A DNA stretch of 64,000 nucleotides. Origin: Planctomycetales bacterium (GTDB lineage: Bacteria > Planctomycetota > Phycisphaerae > SM23-33). Made by a program: the position numbers and the translations under genes. The notes under the pieces were generated by a model. The model worked only from the letters and a program-made list of their open reading frames with translations. It was not told the DNA's origin and ran no database searches. The stretch covers positions 40,322 through 104,321 of the forward strand of contig JAUWNJ010000009.1 of the NCBI GenBank assembly GCA_030612725.1, read 5' to 3'. Each line of letters opens with the position of its first letter. Within the stretch, counting starts at the first letter, position 1. This document shows, piece by piece, positions 33,199-42,741 of the stretch.

Positions 33199-34218
33199 CT
33201 ATTTGTAAAAACTCACCATTTCTTTGCATGTGTTGGGTTTGATTTTTCCGGCGTTGCCGGCTTGGCCGAAGGCGGTCATTCGTGCTATGCAGACCTGCTT
33301 CATGGCTTCGCGGGCAGGGGTGAGGTACTTGCGCGGGTCGAACTGCTCCGGGCTTTCGGCGAAAACTTTGCGAATCGCGCCGGTAATGGCCAATCGGCTG
33401 TCGGTATCAACGTTAATCTTGCGGACGCCGTGCTTGATCCCGCGCTGGATTTCCTCGACCGGAACGCCGTAGGTCTGCTTGATGTCCCCGCCGTACTGGT
33501 TGATGATGTCCTGGAGTTCCTGCGGAACGCTCGACGAGCCGTGCATCACAAGGTGCGTGTTCGGCAAACGCTTGTGGATTTCCTCGATAAGGCTCATTTT
33601 CAGCACGTCGCCGGTCGGTTTCTTCTTGAACTTGTACGCCCCATGGCTGGTGCCGATGGCGACGGCCAAGGCGTCCACGCCGGTATCGGCGACGAACTGT
33701 TCTGCCTGGGCTGGGTCGGTGAGATGTTCCTGTGCTTCTTCCTCGCTCAGGCCAGCACCGTGCCCGTCCTCGATTCCGCCGAGTGCGCCGATTTCGCCTT
33801 CGACGCTGACGCCGGCGGCATGGGCGGCTTGGGCGACTTTCTTCGTTACCTCGGCGTTGTATTCATACGAACTGGGCACTTTGCCGTCTTCGCTCAGCGA
33901 ACCGTCCATCATTACGGACGTGAAGCCCTGCTCAATGGCGCTGAAGCAGGTCTCGGCGCTGTTGCCGTGGTCGAGGTGCATGACGATGGGGATTTTCGGG
34001 TATAATTCGACGGCTGCGAGCATCAGGTGCCGCAAATAGGCGTCGTTGGTGTACTTCCTCGCGCCGCGCGACGCCTGGATGATGACGGGGCTGTCGGTTT
34101 CCTCGGCTGCCATCATAATCGCCTGAATCTGCTCCATGTTATTGACGTTCAGAGCGGCAATTCCGTAATCGTTTTCGGCTGCGTGATCCAGCATTGTTCT
34201 CATCGGAACCAGTGGCAT
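33199..34218 (-). CDS. fba: Class II fructose-bisphosphate aldolase
   Basis: This zinc enzyme of glycolysis and gluconeogenesis splits fructose 1,6-bisphosphate. At 339 residues it is a typical class II enzyme. Visible motifs are [25 protein letters not shown] (catalytic Asp and zinc-binding His), [24 protein letters not shown] and [10 protein letters not shown] (zinc-binding His residues), and [12 protein letters not shown] purine-rich AAGGAAAGCGAGG precedes the ATG. It is a single-gene unit. Confidence 0.95.
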   Translation of the reverse strand: MPLVPMRTMLDHAAENDYGIAALNVNNMEQIQAIMMAAEETDSPVIIQASRGARKYTNDAYLRHLMLAAVELYPKIPIVMHLDHGNSAETCFSAIEQGFTSVMMDGSLSEDGKVPSSYEYNAEVTKKVAQAAHAAGVSVEGEIGALGGIEDGHGAGLSEEEAQEHLTDPAQAEQFVADTGVDALAVAIGTSHGAYKFKKKPTGDVLKMSLIEEIHKRLPNTHLVMHGSSSVPQELQDIINQYGGDIKQTYGVPVEEIQRGIKHGVRKINVDTDSRLAITGAIRKVFAESPEQFDPRKYLTPAREAMKQVCIARMTAFGQAGNAGKIKPNTCKEMVSFYK

Positions 34219-34321
34219 TGTGGTACCTCGCTTTCCTTTTTCAGGTATATTGTTTCAAGTCCGTTTTTAACAAACCGATTAGGCGGCATTATAGTGGGGC
34301 GCTGGAGAGACATGCAAGTTA

Positions 34322-35302
34322 TCACATCTGTCTGATAAGGTGGATATCCCGGCCTTGGCGTTCTGCGCGGATTTGCCCGGGCAGGTTCACGACTTTTACC
34401 GTCCCGTCCAGAAGTTTCAGCAGGTCGTCGAAGCGTTCCCGCCCAAGCGCCTGCTGCGGCGCATCCATCGCAACGAGAGCGACCCGCATCGCCATGGCCG
34501 CCAACAGCGACGGAACCTTTTTCAACGGTGCGGTTCGCAGGATAATTTCCTTTTCCGACCGCTTTCGGCACGCTCGCTCGAAGAGTCGTTCAGACAGTTC
34601 AGCCAAGGCGGCTTCTGCCTCACCGGCTGCCGACGCCAGACGCAGCAATGCTTCGTCGGCTCGGACGTTCATGCGATCCCGCAATAACGGGAGCAACTCG
34701 TGGCGGATGAAATTTCGCGTGAAGTCCGTCTCGGCGTTGGTGTGATCCGTCCGCCAGGAGAGTCCTTCGTCCCGGCAGAATTGCTCAATCTGTTCGCGCC
34801 TTGCCCAGAGCAGAGGGCGGACGAGGGCGACGTTTTCGTTCAGTTTTCGTTTCGGCGTTATCCCAGCCAGACCGCGAAGGTGCGTGCCGCGAACGATGCG
34901 ATGCAGTACCGTCTCGACCTGGTCGCCGGCGTGATGCGCCAGGGCAACCGCGTCGGCTCGGATACGGGCGGCAATGGATGAAAAGGCTTCGTATCGCCCC
35001 GTTCTGGCGGCCTCTTCAATACCCATCCGCTCCCGCCTGGCCAGTGCTGGCGTATCAATGCGTTCGAGGTGAAACGGTACTTTCCACCGTTGGGCCAATT
35101 CAGCGACGAAATCCGCATCGCCGTCGGCATCGGAGCGAAGACCGTGATGGATGTGCGCGATGTGCAGGTCATATCGCCCGATGAGTCGAAGGGCTGCCGC
35201 CAGGGCAACGCTGTCTGCTCCGCCGCTGACACCGACCAACACAACCTGCCCCGTATCGAGCAGGCTGTGTCGGGCGATGAACGCCTCGGTCTCAATTTTC
35301 AA
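34322..35302 (-). CDS. tilS: tRNA(Ile)-lysidine synthase TilS
   Basis: TilS adds lysine to C34 of the AUA-reading tRNA(Ile) using ATP. The PP-loop motif VGVSGGADSVALAAAL is near the start, with HIHHGLRSDAD and the block VALAHHAGDQVETVLHRIVRGTHLRGLAGI further on; ENVALVRPLL and LSWRTDHTNAETDFTRNFIRHELLPLL follow. The track begins at a TTG at 35338, inside an intergenic GGAAATTGGAAAT-type repeat. I prefer the TTG at 35302, which follows AAAGGGACAGG, giving 326 residues. The exact start is uncertain. Confidence 0.9.
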   Translation of the reverse strand: MKIETEAFIARHSLLDTGQVVLVGVSGGADSVALAAALRLIGRYDLHIAHIHHGLRSDADGDADFVAELAQRWKVPFHLERIDTPALARRERMGIEEAARTGRYEAFSSIAARIRADAVALAHHAGDQVETVLHRIVRGTHLRGLAGITPKRKLNENVALVRPLLWARREQIEQFCRDEGLSWRTDHTNAETDFTRNFIRHELLPLLRDRMNVRADEALLRLASAAGEAEAALAELSERLFERACRKRSEKEIILRTAPLKKVPSLLAAMAMRVALVAMDAPQQALGRERFDDLLKLLDGTVKVVNLPGQIRAERQGRDIHLIRQM

Positions 35303-35408
35303 CCTGTCCCTTTGGGATTTCTGATTTCCAATTTCCAATTTTTCTCTTCCCGATTACCGACCGCTGATTATACTGTTTTTTACCTTTCATAGAGGAAAGT
35401 TTGCGTCC

Positions 35409-37163
35409 ATGAGGCCTGTTCCTGTAAAAAAGCATCACTGGGCCGTTCTGGTAATCCTGGCGGTCGTTGCGATCAATACGCTGGTTACGCTTCGCCAGGA
35501 GCACATTACCGGAAGCCAGGCTGACCTTCTGGCAGAAGTTTATAAGCATCAGGACCCGTCGTTGTACAGTAGCGACGGCGTATTCGCCGGATCGGGTAAT
35601 GATGCCGCCTGGCGGCTCAATTTACCGGCGTGGCAATCCATAGTAGCGTGGGCGATTGAATTCGCCGGCCCGGACGAACCGATTAACGCACTCAGGCTGA
35701 TGGGGGCGGGGATGCTTTGTCTGTACCTGTTGGGCATGTACGTTCTGCTTTACCGCCAGACGCACAGCACGTCGGTAGCCACACTCGTAGCGGTGGCGTC
35801 CATGGCGATTTTCTCGACGTCTCGCCCATACTGGGGGCTTGGACCGATATTTACGGTTACACCGGCGTCGCTGTACCTGTCCGTTGTGCCGCTGTTGGCG
35901 TTGGGGTTCGTTCGGACGCATAAAAAACCGCTGATACTGGTAGTGTTCTTTGCGGTCGGACTGTGCGGAAACATCCATCTGGTTTCAGCGGTCAACCTCG
36001 CTGCCGTAATGTTTATAGCGATGTTGGGGCTGGGACGTCTCAAGCCCGGAGCGTGGTTGAGGGCGGGAGCGTCGTTGGCGGCTGCGGTGATTGGAGCATC
36101 GCCGGCGCTTTACCATTATTACGTTACCTTCAGCCAGACCGGAACATTCGCCTTTCCGATGATGACCTGGCAAGGCCTCAGAACAGTGCTCGACCACAGC
36201 GGAATGAACGTGCTGTATCCGGAGGTACTGATAGAGGCTTTGCGATGGCTTCCGGTGGCCTGTGCGCTTGTTGCGCCGGTGATAATAATTCTGTGCCTGG
36301 CTGGGCGGTATCGGGCGAGCAACCTGGGCGAATGGCTTGGGATGCTGATAGCGGCAGTGTTCGTGGCATTCGGCCTGCACGGACTCATCCAGGCAACTGT
36401 TTGGTGGTTCAGCCCTGCTTCGGGCGGACCGGTATTAATCGGACTCTTCGAGGCGCTTCGCATCGCCATGCTTCCGCTGTATGTCCTCCTGGCCCAGGCG
36501 ACGGTGCATCTGCTGCGAATGACGCACAGGCATCGGGCGTGGGTGCGTGTAACGGCGGGGCTGTTGACGGCAGTGTACCTCGGTTCGAGTTACAACACCC
36601 TCCCGATCCGGCACATGGTTACCGACATGGTCGCCCGGACATCAAAACGTCAAACTTTCAGCCGGCAGCGCCTGCGCAGCGAGTCTGAAAGCGAACTCCG
36701 CCGGATCGCATCGTGGGCGTCTATGAGCACAGCCAGGGACGCACTGTTTATCACCAACAAGGCGGAAATGCGACTTTACTCGCAGCGTTCGCTTCTGGCA
36801 TGCCGGGCCGACCTGCAATACATGCTGCACCTCCAGCCTGAACGCGCGTGCGAATGGGATGAAACAATCATTGCCCAACGGAAACTCCTGAAACCAAGCC
36901 GGGCTACCCAAACCGACGCGAATAAAATCGTCGAATTCGCGGATGAACACCGGAAGCGACGGCGACTGGCGGACGTACCGACATATTTCCTGATTCGAGC
37001 AAAGTCGGCTCCGTTACCGAATGAGAGGCTTGAGCAGATCGACCCGCCCGATAAAAAATGGGGCAAGTACTGGCGACTGTTCCGCGTCGTACCGGCGAAA
37101 CCCGCGACTGCGCCGGCGACTATCCCGGCGGAAACCACAACAACCACAACAAGGAATAGTTGA
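35409..37163 (+). CDS. Polytopic membrane protein of unknown function
   Basis: I do not recognise the family. The 584-residue protein has about ten hydrophobic segments between residues 10 and 400 (for example LMGAGMLCLYLLGMYVLLY and VVAIGASPALYHYY-like stretches). A soluble C-terminal part of about 180 residues contains RIASWASMSTARDALFITNKAEMRLYSQR. This plan, many membrane helices followed by an external domain, resembles GT-C type glycosyltransferases and related envelope proteins, but no diagnostic motif was found. The tail ends in Thr/Pro-rich low complexity. It is divergent from tilS with 106 bp between. Confidence 0.7.
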   Translation: MRPVPVKKHHWAVLVILAVVAINTLVTLRQEHITGSQADLLAEVYKHQDPSLYSSDGVFAGSGNDAAWRLNLPAWQSIVAWAIEFAGPDEPINALRLMGAGMLCLYLLGMYVLLYRQTHSTSVATLVAVASMAIFSTSRPYWGLGPIFTVTPASLYLSVVPLLALGFVRTHKKPLILVVFFAVGLCGNIHLVSAVNLAAVMFIAMLGLGRLKPGAWLRAGASLAAAVIGASPALYHYYVTFSQTGTFAFPMMTWQGLRTVLDHSGMNVLYPEVLIEALRWLPVACALVAPVIIILCLAGRYRASNLGEWLGMLIAAVFVAFGLHGLIQATVWWFSPASGGPVLIGLFEALRIAMLPLYVLLAQATVHLLRMTHRHRAWVRVTAGLLTAVYLGSSYNTLPIRHMVTDMVARTSKRQTFSRQRLRSESESELRRIASWASMSTARDALFITNKAEMRLYSQRSLLACRADLQYMLHLQPERACEWDETIIAQRKLLKPSRATQTDANKIVEFADEHRKRRRLADVPTYFLIRAKSAPLPNERLEQIDPPDKKWGKYWRLFRVVPAKPATAPATIPAETTTTTTRNS

Positions 37164-37281
37164 TTGTTTTATCAGAAGAAGAGTAAAATACCGTCGCCGT
37201 GGAATCGCCGTTCAGTTCGACATTGCTCACTGTAGGACGGCGACTGCTAAACGGGTTATTGACCAAATGAAAGGAAAGATT

Positions 37282-37827
37282 ATGAAGCGACGAGCAATGC
37301 TGATGGTTTCACTGGTTGGATTGGTGGCGATGATTGGCGGGTGCGGAACGGCCATAGGCGAAGGCGCTGCCTTGGCTATGGGTGCAAAAGGTTCGCCGAC
37401 ACCTATTAAGGCGGTATCAACAAACCTGGGAATCTACCAGCGGTTTGAGTTGGGTACAATCACCGATGATATGGCTGGGAAGGTCCCTCGCCAATTGTTC
37501 ACCTTACTTCCGGGTGCATTCGCAGAGGAATTGAAAGAAGAAAAAATCCCCAACGCCCGTTCCGGGAAAACGCTGCTTATTCAAGGTAAAGTCCTCCATT
37601 ACGAAAGCGCTCCGCCATCGGCAAAGGCGCTGGCCGGTGTTGAATTTATCGTCGCGCGGATTGAACTGGTTGACAAGGACAGCGGACAGGTTCTGGGCGT
37701 AGCAAACTGCGCCGGCTGGACCGACAAACGGATAACACTTGGCGTACCGGAAAAGGCCCAAGGCCTCGCAAGGGCCATCGTCAAGTGGATCGACAAGCAT
37801 TACCCGGAAAATCAACGCACTAAGTAG
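37282..37827 (+). CDS. Small lipoprotein (possible DUF4410-like)
   Basis: From the ATG at 37282, preceded by AAAGGAAAG, the product has 181 residues. A signal peptide ends in a lipobox (VAMIGGCG), so it should be a lipoprotein. The mature part contains LIQGKVLHYESAPPSAKALAGVEFIVARIELVDKDSGQVLGVANCAG and ends LARAIVKWIDKHY; this alternation of a binding-type beta sheet and a terminal helix resembles DUF4410 proteins, but I am not certain. No operon partner is clear. Confidence 0.7.
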   Translation: MKRRAMLMVSLVGLVAMIGGCGTAIGEGAALAMGAKGSPTPIKAVSTNLGIYQRFELGTITDDMAGKVPRQLFTLLPGAFAEELKEEKIPNARSGKTLLIQGKVLHYESAPPSAKALAGVEFIVARIELVDKDSGQVLGVANCAGWTDKRITLGVPEKAQGLARAIVKWIDKHYPENQRTK

Positions 37828-37857
37828 GACTAAAGCCTAATCGCCCTTCGGGTCGAT

Positions 37858-38058
37858 ATGGCTTATATGTGTCCGTTTCTTGAACAGTCCGACCCGCAAT
37901 GCGCAGGATGTCTCTCGCTGCACCGGCTTGACGATGCGCTGAGGTTCTGCAGCGACAATTACGAGGATTGCCCCGTCTATCGAAAGAAGTGTCTCGACGA
38001 TGCCCGCAACAGCCGAAACTACCGCCAGGAACGCGAGTTCCTCCGCGCTGCCGGCTGA
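37858..38058 (+). CDS. Small cysteine-rich protein overlapping xerC/D
   Basis: The 66-residue ORF has six cysteines in the pattern C-x9-C-x2-C-x12-C-x6-C-x6-C (CPFLEQSDPQCAGC, then FCSDNYEDCPVYRKKC). This looks like a zinc or iron-sulfur binding motif. It overlaps the annotated start of the recombinase gene, but an alternative GTG start for that gene lies 1 bp after this stop, which would make a tidy tandem. The ribosome binding site is weak. I cannot name a family; the regular cysteine spacing is the reason to keep it. Confidence 0.55.
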   Translation: MAYMCPFLEQSDPQCAGCLSLHRLDDALRFCSDNYEDCPVYRKKCLDDARNSRNYRQEREFLRAAG

Positions 38059-38935
38059 GGTGCTCTCGGCAATTGAAGCGTTCGAGGACTACCTTCGCGG
38101 CGAGTGCGGCCTGGCCGACAACACCTGCCGGGCCTATCGACGCGACCTTATCCAGTTCGCCACGTTCCTGACCGATACCGGTTGCTGGTCGCTGCGGAAA
38201 ATCAGGCCGGAAAAAATTGAGGATTTTCTGCAATCCCAAAACGCATCCGGTAAAAATCCCTCTTCCACCACTCGCGCACTTGCGGCAGTGCGAACCTTCT
38301 GCCGATTCTGCGTCCTTACCCGCCTCATGGAGGCCGACCCGTCCGTCGCAATCGATCCGCCACGCAAATGGTCCCGCCTTCCGACGACGCTGCATCACGA
38401 AACCGTCCAAATTCTCATGGAAACTCCCGTACCGGATGAAGATACGCACTGGCTCCGCGACCGTGCAGTCCTGGCGCTACTGTACGCTACCGGAATGAGG
38501 GCGTCCGAACTTGCAGGCCTGAAACTCGGCGACATCAATTTTGACCTTGGTATCGTGCGAGTCTTCGGTAAGGGGCAAAAGGAGCGAATCGTCCCGGCTG
38601 CGACGCCGGCTTTGGAGGCGGTCATGCGTTACGTTGACGAGGCCAGGCCTGAGAGCGACGACGTGCTGCTGCTATCGCGCACCGGCAAAGCCCTCCGTCG
38701 CGAGGACATCTTCCGCATCGTCCGCAAATACGTCCGCCGGGCGGCGATTTCAAAACGCATCAGCCCGCACACGCTGAGGCACTGCTTTGCGACGCAACTG
38801 CTGGCCGGCGGAGCCAACCTGCGAAGCGTTCAGGAAATGCTCGGACACTCCGACATCGCCACCACGCAAATCTACACCCACGTGGACACCTCGCGCCTCA
38901 AGGCAATCCACAAAAAGTTTCACCCCCGTGGATGA
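38000..38935 (+). CDS. xerD: Tyrosine recombinase XerC/XerD
   Basis: This site-specific recombinase resolves chromosome dimers at dif. All catalytic residues can be seen: Arg in LYATGMRASELAGLKLGDI, Lys in VFGKGQKERIVP, HTLRH in the second box, the later His in EMLGHSDI, and the nucleophilic Tyr in TTQIYTHVD near the end. The N-terminal core-binding domain is present (IEAFEDYLRGECGLADNTCRAYRRDL). The ATG at 38000 gives 311 residues; a GTG at 38060 would give 291 and avoid overlap with the small Cys-rich gene. XerC and XerD cannot be told apart without alignment. No mobile-element genes surround it, so a housekeeping role is likely. Confidence 0.9.
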   Translation: MPATAETTARNASSSALPAEVLSAIEAFEDYLRGECGLADNTCRAYRRDLIQFATFLTDTGCWSLRKIRPEKIEDFLQSQNASGKNPSSTTRALAAVRTFCRFCVLTRLMEADPSVAIDPPRKWSRLPTTLHHETVQILMETPVPDEDTHWLRDRAVLALLYATGMRASELAGLKLGDINFDLGIVRVFGKGQKERIVPAATPALEAVMRYVDEARPESDDVLLLSRTGKALRREDIFRIVRKYVRRAAISKRISPHTLRHCFATQLLAGGANLRSVQEMLGHSDIATTQIYTHVDTSRLKAIHKKFHPRG

Positions 38936-39004
38936 AATCATTTACAGGTCGGCGGAACTTCAAGCCCCGCCAACCATTGCCATGATTAAACGTAAGCTGC
39001 TTTC

Positions 39005-40993
39005 CTATCTAATCCTTCTTAACTTCTTGCTTATCTTCTTCAAGACCTTCGGCGTGGTTTCACCTTTGGTCTCTTTCGCCTTCTCGCCCAGAATGGCCTG
39101 ACGATAAACGCCCATCGGCGTGAAGACGCCCTTGGGCGTGTTTTCGGTCCGGTCATAAAGGTATATCAGCAGGTAGTCAAGCGTGCCGGCAACCGGGCTT
39201 TTGAAGGTGAATTTCTCACCGGCCTTCTTTATCTCCACGGTGCTGTAGTGGTACTTACCCTTAATTGGCGTCTTGTATGACTCGGGTATATCCCTGGTCG
39301 CCACTCTTTCTCGCGGCTTGTAGTCCTTCTCGGTTACCACGAATCCGACGACACGCCACTTTCCGGGATACTTCGCGACGAATTTGCTGGTATAGGTCTC
39401 GCCGGCCGCGATGGGCTTGACGATGTCCTCGCGCTCCCATACGCCTTTATAATTAAGCGCCGCGATGATGGCTTTGCCTTTTATTTGAACGTACTGCGCC
39501 CCGCAACTTGGCGAGTCGTGCGGCAGCCAGTCTTCCCAGAAACGATCGATGTGGAAGCCGAGGTAGGTCAGTTTGCTTTTCTCGAAGCCGGGCATGGACG
39601 TAAGGAACGTCATGGTGCCGACGACGCCTCTCAGGCCTCTTTTGAAATTGATTATCCCGATGGTGTCCGCCGGTGCGTGGATGTTGCTTGCCTTGCCGGG
39701 CCAGGTCGTTCTCTTTCCGTCCAGGATGAATTCGTCGTGATTTTTCCGGACGAACGCGCAGATTCGGCTCTTTCCGTGCATTCCCTGCTGGTTGACATTC
39801 TCGATCGCTTTGACCTCAAGCCAGCATTTACCGCCCTGAACGCGATAGGTCGTCGTTACCGGCTTGCGGGATTTGCGTCCCTCGCCGGAGTGTTCGATGA
39901 CGATTTCCTTTGAAGTGTACTTCAGTATCTTCGGGTCCGTCAGCGTACCGTGACCGAAGTCCCGCAGACCTCTTTCATTCTGGAAGACCTTGTATATTTC
40001 GTTGCTATCGACGATGCCGAGACGTTTGGGATCCAGCACGTCCTTCGGCATGAAATTAATTGAGTCGCCCTTATTCGAGAAGCAGAACAGGAAGAAGTAT
40101 TCATTTTCGAGCATCAGGTCGCCGCGGGGCTTGTAGTCGGTTTTCCCGTAGGGAACGGGCGACCACTTGGGCCTGTCCTTCAGCGCCCTGCCGGAGGGCA
40201 TTTTCCGCATGTACTTCTTGTTGGTGTCCCAGATTCGGACGGTTCCGGGCTTGACCGGCTCGTATCCGACGGATGTTCCGGGTGGTATCTTGATTTCCGG
40301 AACCGGTACGAAGACGGGAACTGCCGGCGTCGGCTGCTTGGCGGCGGGGACCTCGGCCTTGGCGGCGGCTTCGCTCGTACCCAGATATACGTCATCGATG
40401 AAGAATATCGCGTTCATTTTCGCGCCGCGGTCCTGCTTGGCGTAAACGTGGAACATTAACACAACCCGCCCTGTTTCGGCCTTGGTGGTGAACGAACCGA
40501 CGTGATGCGTCCACTTCTCCGTCGGAACCACACCGACTGACGTGAACTTCCGGTCGCGCCCGGTGCCGTCGGCCTTGAATCCCCACGGTATGACGTTAAT
40601 CTTGCGGGTAAAACCGCCCCCCTTGATGTAAAAGGAATAGTAATACTTCGTATTGGGCTTGACGACAATAGCATCGGGGCTGTTGTAGCCTCGGGTTTTT
40701 CCAACGGTTATGGCCGTATTGACGCGGTCGTCGCCCTTGAATTTTATAATCTTCAGGTAGGCGCTGCATTTACCGCTGTGGTATATCTTATCGGAAACGC
40801 CCACCTCGGCAGGGGTATTATCGTAACATCCCCACCCCTTCGGCAACTTACCGGTCCATCCGCCGGACAGTTTCTCCTGACCGGCCTGCTCCAGCCCCGT
40901 ATTCGGGGCGATGTTGGTCGTCTCACGCTCGTCGGCGGCAAAACCCACCACCGCAAACGCCAAAATCACACTTGCTGCTCGCACCATAATCAT
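39005..40993 (-). CDS. Secreted protein with N-terminal carbohydrate-binding-like domain
   Basis: The 662-residue protein has a short signal peptide (residues 1-19, RAASVILAFAVVGFA). Residues 25-205 form a jelly-roll resembling CBM4/9/22 modules (PKGWGCYDNTPAEVGVSD near the start, then NTKYYYSFYIKGGG and AIFFIDDVYLGT at the end). A proline-rich linker (residues 215-245) leads to a C-terminal region of about 400 residues that I do not recognise, with blocks such as GHGTLTDPKILKYTSKEIVIEHSG. The ending is very rich in Lys and Arg. It probably acts on or binds polysaccharide outside the cytoplasm. Confidence 0.72.
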   Translation of the reverse strand: MIMVRAASVILAFAVVGFAADERETTNIAPNTGLEQAGQEKLSGGWTGKLPKGWGCYDNTPAEVGVSDKIYHSGKCSAYLKIIKFKGDDRVNTAITVGKTRGYNSPDAIVVKPNTKYYYSFYIKGGGFTRKINVIPWGFKADGTGRDRKFTSVGVVPTEKWTHHVGSFTTKAETGRVVLMFHVYAKQDRGAKMNAIFFIDDVYLGTSEAAAKAEVPAAKQPTPAVPVFVPVPEIKIPPGTSVGYEPVKPGTVRIWDTNKKYMRKMPSGRALKDRPKWSPVPYGKTDYKPRGDLMLENEYFFLFCFSNKGDSINFMPKDVLDPKRLGIVDSNEIYKVFQNERGLRDFGHGTLTDPKILKYTSKEIVIEHSGEGRKSRKPVTTTYRVQGGKCWLEVKAIENVNQQGMHGKSRICAFVRKNHDEFILDGKRTTWPGKASNIHAPADTIGIINFKRGLRGVVGTMTFLTSMPGFEKSKLTYLGFHIDRFWEDWLPHDSPSCGAQYVQIKGKAIIAALNYKGVWEREDIVKPIAAGETYTSKFVAKYPGKWRVVGFVVTEKDYKPRERVATRDIPESYKTPIKGKYHYSTVEIKKAGEKFTFKSPVAGTLDYLLIYLYDRTENTPKGVFTPMGVYRQAILGEKAKETKGETTPKVLKKISKKLRRIR

Positions 40994-41086
40994 CTTTTAT
41001 CCCCTTATTTAGTGTCTTTACGCTTCGACTTATTCGCATCTAACCCGCATGGATATCAAACAGGCCGCTCAAAAACAGATTTTCTC

Positions 41087-41479
41087 TCACTCCGGCGGCG
41101 GGGCTATGATCAGCCGCTCGGCGACTTTTGCGAGAAATTCTTTTTCCATTTGCGTAAATCTTATCCGCGTTGGTTTGGTCTGGCGTATGCTGACATGAAC
41201 CCTCGTACTGGGACGTCGGGCGAAAATGTTAAGGTCGTTTGTAACCTTCAGGTCGTATTTAACTTCTGTTCCGAACAGGTCGGACCTCGTACAACAAATA
41301 TAGTACGGACGTGCCTCGTCGTTGATAATGTTGGGCCTCCAGACAATGGCCTCGCCCACAGCGGCGTTCCAGACGATGTCGTAATCAAACGGAAATGCTG
41401 CCGACGTACCACATCCCGTAACCGCCAGTCCAACAATCGCCGGCAACAACGCTGTCAATAACATCCTGGTATGACGCAT
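41087..41479 (-). CDS. Small lipoprotein of unknown function
   Basis: The 130-residue protein begins at the ATG at 41479, six bases after a GGGAGG ribosome binding site; the track uses a TTG six bases earlier. The signal peptide ends in the lipobox LAVTGCG. The mature part (FDYDIVWNAAVGEAIVWRPNII) resembles small envelope lipoproteins whose fold is not known to me. The upstream DUF1844 gene ends a few bases from the start, so the two are co-transcribed. Confidence 0.75.
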   Translation of the reverse strand: MRHTRMLLTALLPAIVGLAVTGCGTSAAFPFDYDIVWNAAVGEAIVWRPNIINDEARPYYICCTRSDLFGTEVKYDLKVTNDLNIFARRPSTRVHVSIRQTKPTRIRFTQMEKEFLAKVAERLIIAPPPE

Positions 41480-41481
41480 AA

Positions 41482-41889
41482 TCAACCTCCCGATGCCTGG
41501 GCCACCTGAACATATGCCATCCGCACCTCGTAAAGGGCTGAATCCAGCAACTTCTTCTCCTGCTCCGTAAGGTTTCCGCCGGTCTTTTCTTCCAGGACCG
41601 AAAGCATGTCGATGTTGTGCTTGGCCAGTTTCAGGTCCAGGTAGCGCTTTTTGGTTTGCGGGTCTTCGACTGCGCCGAGGGCGAAAAGAATCTGCGTAAC
41701 AAGACTCGTAACCAACACGGAAAAACTCGCCGGCGGGATTTCTCCAGGCCCTTTTCCCGTCTCGTCGCCGGCCGGGGGGGACTCTTCCGCGTCGGAAAGT
41801 TTCTGCTTCTCAGTTTCGGCCTGGTTCTTCCAGTCCTCGTCAACGATGATTTTAGGCTTGTCGCCCTCTTGAGACTTTTTCTCGCTCAT
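41482..41889 (-). CDS. DUF1844 family protein
   Basis: The 135-residue protein has a charged, disordered N-terminal half and a conserved DUF1844 C-terminal half: PPASFSVLVTSLVTQILFALGAVEDP, then DLKLAKHNIDMLSVLEEKTGGNLTEQEKKLLDSALYEVRMAYVQV. The family is common in Planctomycetota and Deltaproteobacteria and has no known function; the first helix is hydrophobic enough to contact a membrane. It is co-transcribed with the small lipoprotein. Confidence 0.88.
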   Translation of the reverse strand: MSEKKSQEGDKPKIIVDEDWKNQAETEKQKLSDAEESPPAGDETGKGPGEIPPASFSVLVTSLVTQILFALGAVEDPQTKKRYLDLKLAKHNIDMLSVLEEKTGGNLTEQEKKLLDSALYEVRMAYVQVAQASGG

Positions 41890-41966
41890 GTTCGTTCCTC
41901 TGTTAGTTTAATAAACACTATAGATACCCATTTACGGATAAAAATGCAATCATCGCTCGAGCCAGC

Positions 41967-42692
41967 CTACCGTTTCATCCGCGCCACGAACGCTTCATAA
42001 TCGTCCATCGTGTCTATACCGGGCGTAGCCGAGGCGACCACAGCCACAACAATGCGACGCCCATTTTCCAGTGCTCGCAACTGCTCAAGTTTCTCCGCCC
42101 GTTCCGCCGGCGTCGGCGGCATGGATGCAAACTCCAGCAGGAATTTCTTGCGATATGCGTAAATACCAAGGTGCAGCAAATATTCAGCCCCCCCACCGTC
42201 GCGGTCGTGAGGGATTTTCGCGCGGGAAAAATACATCGCGGAACCGTCGCCAGCCAAGACAACTTTGACATTATCAGGTTTTTCGGCGGCATCGACATTC
42301 AGCGACGCTGCCAACGTCGCCATCGGTGCGCCGGAATCCGTCAGTAGCGATACCAGCCGGTCGATATCGTCCGGTTTTATCTCCGGTTCATCGCCCTGGA
42401 CGTTGACGATGATGTCATTGTCGGCAAGGTTGAGTTTTTCGGCTGCTTCAGCCAGGCGGTCGGTACCGCTGGCGTGGTCGGAGCGAGTCATAATCGCCTC
42501 GCCTCCGAATCTGCGAACCGCTTCAGCGATCCGCTCATCGTCGGTGGCGACACAAACGGCTTCGATACTCCCAACCAGCCGGACGGCTTCGACGACATGC
42601 TGAATCAACGGCTTGCCCGTCTTATCCAGCAGCGGCTTACCCGGCAGGCGTGTCGAGCCATACCTCGCAGGGATAATCGCTACAACCTTCAT
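41967..42692 (-). CDS. kdsB: 3-deoxy-manno-octulosonate cytidylyltransferase (CMP-KDO synthetase)
   Basis: KdsB activates KDO for attachment to lipid A. The 241-residue protein opens with the nucleotidyltransferase motif IIPARYGSTRLPGKPL and contains VCVATDDERIAEAVRRFGG, SDHASGTDRLAEAA, VNVQGDEPEI and MYFSRAKIPHDRD. Length and motifs are normal. With LpxA at 58.5 kb it shows that the organism makes a KDO-lipid A type outer membrane. Confidence 0.95.
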   Translation of the reverse strand: MKVVAIIPARYGSTRLPGKPLLDKTGKPLIQHVVEAVRLVGSIEAVCVATDDERIAEAVRRFGGEAIMTRSDHASGTDRLAEAAEKLNLADNDIIVNVQGDEPEIKPDDIDRLVSLLTDSGAPMATLAASLNVDAAEKPDNVKVVLAGDGSAMYFSRAKIPHDRDGGGAEYLLHLGIYAYRKKFLLEFASMPPTPAERAEKLEQLRALENGRRIVVAVVASATPGIDTMDDYEAFVARMKR

Positions 42693-42741
42693 TAACGATT
42701 GAGTGTATTCCCACCACCGGCAATTGCAACCTCAAATGCCC

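Noticed and set aside
33262-34005. 247-residue plus-strand ORF
   Set aside because: It is antisense to class II aldolase, whose motifs are complete.
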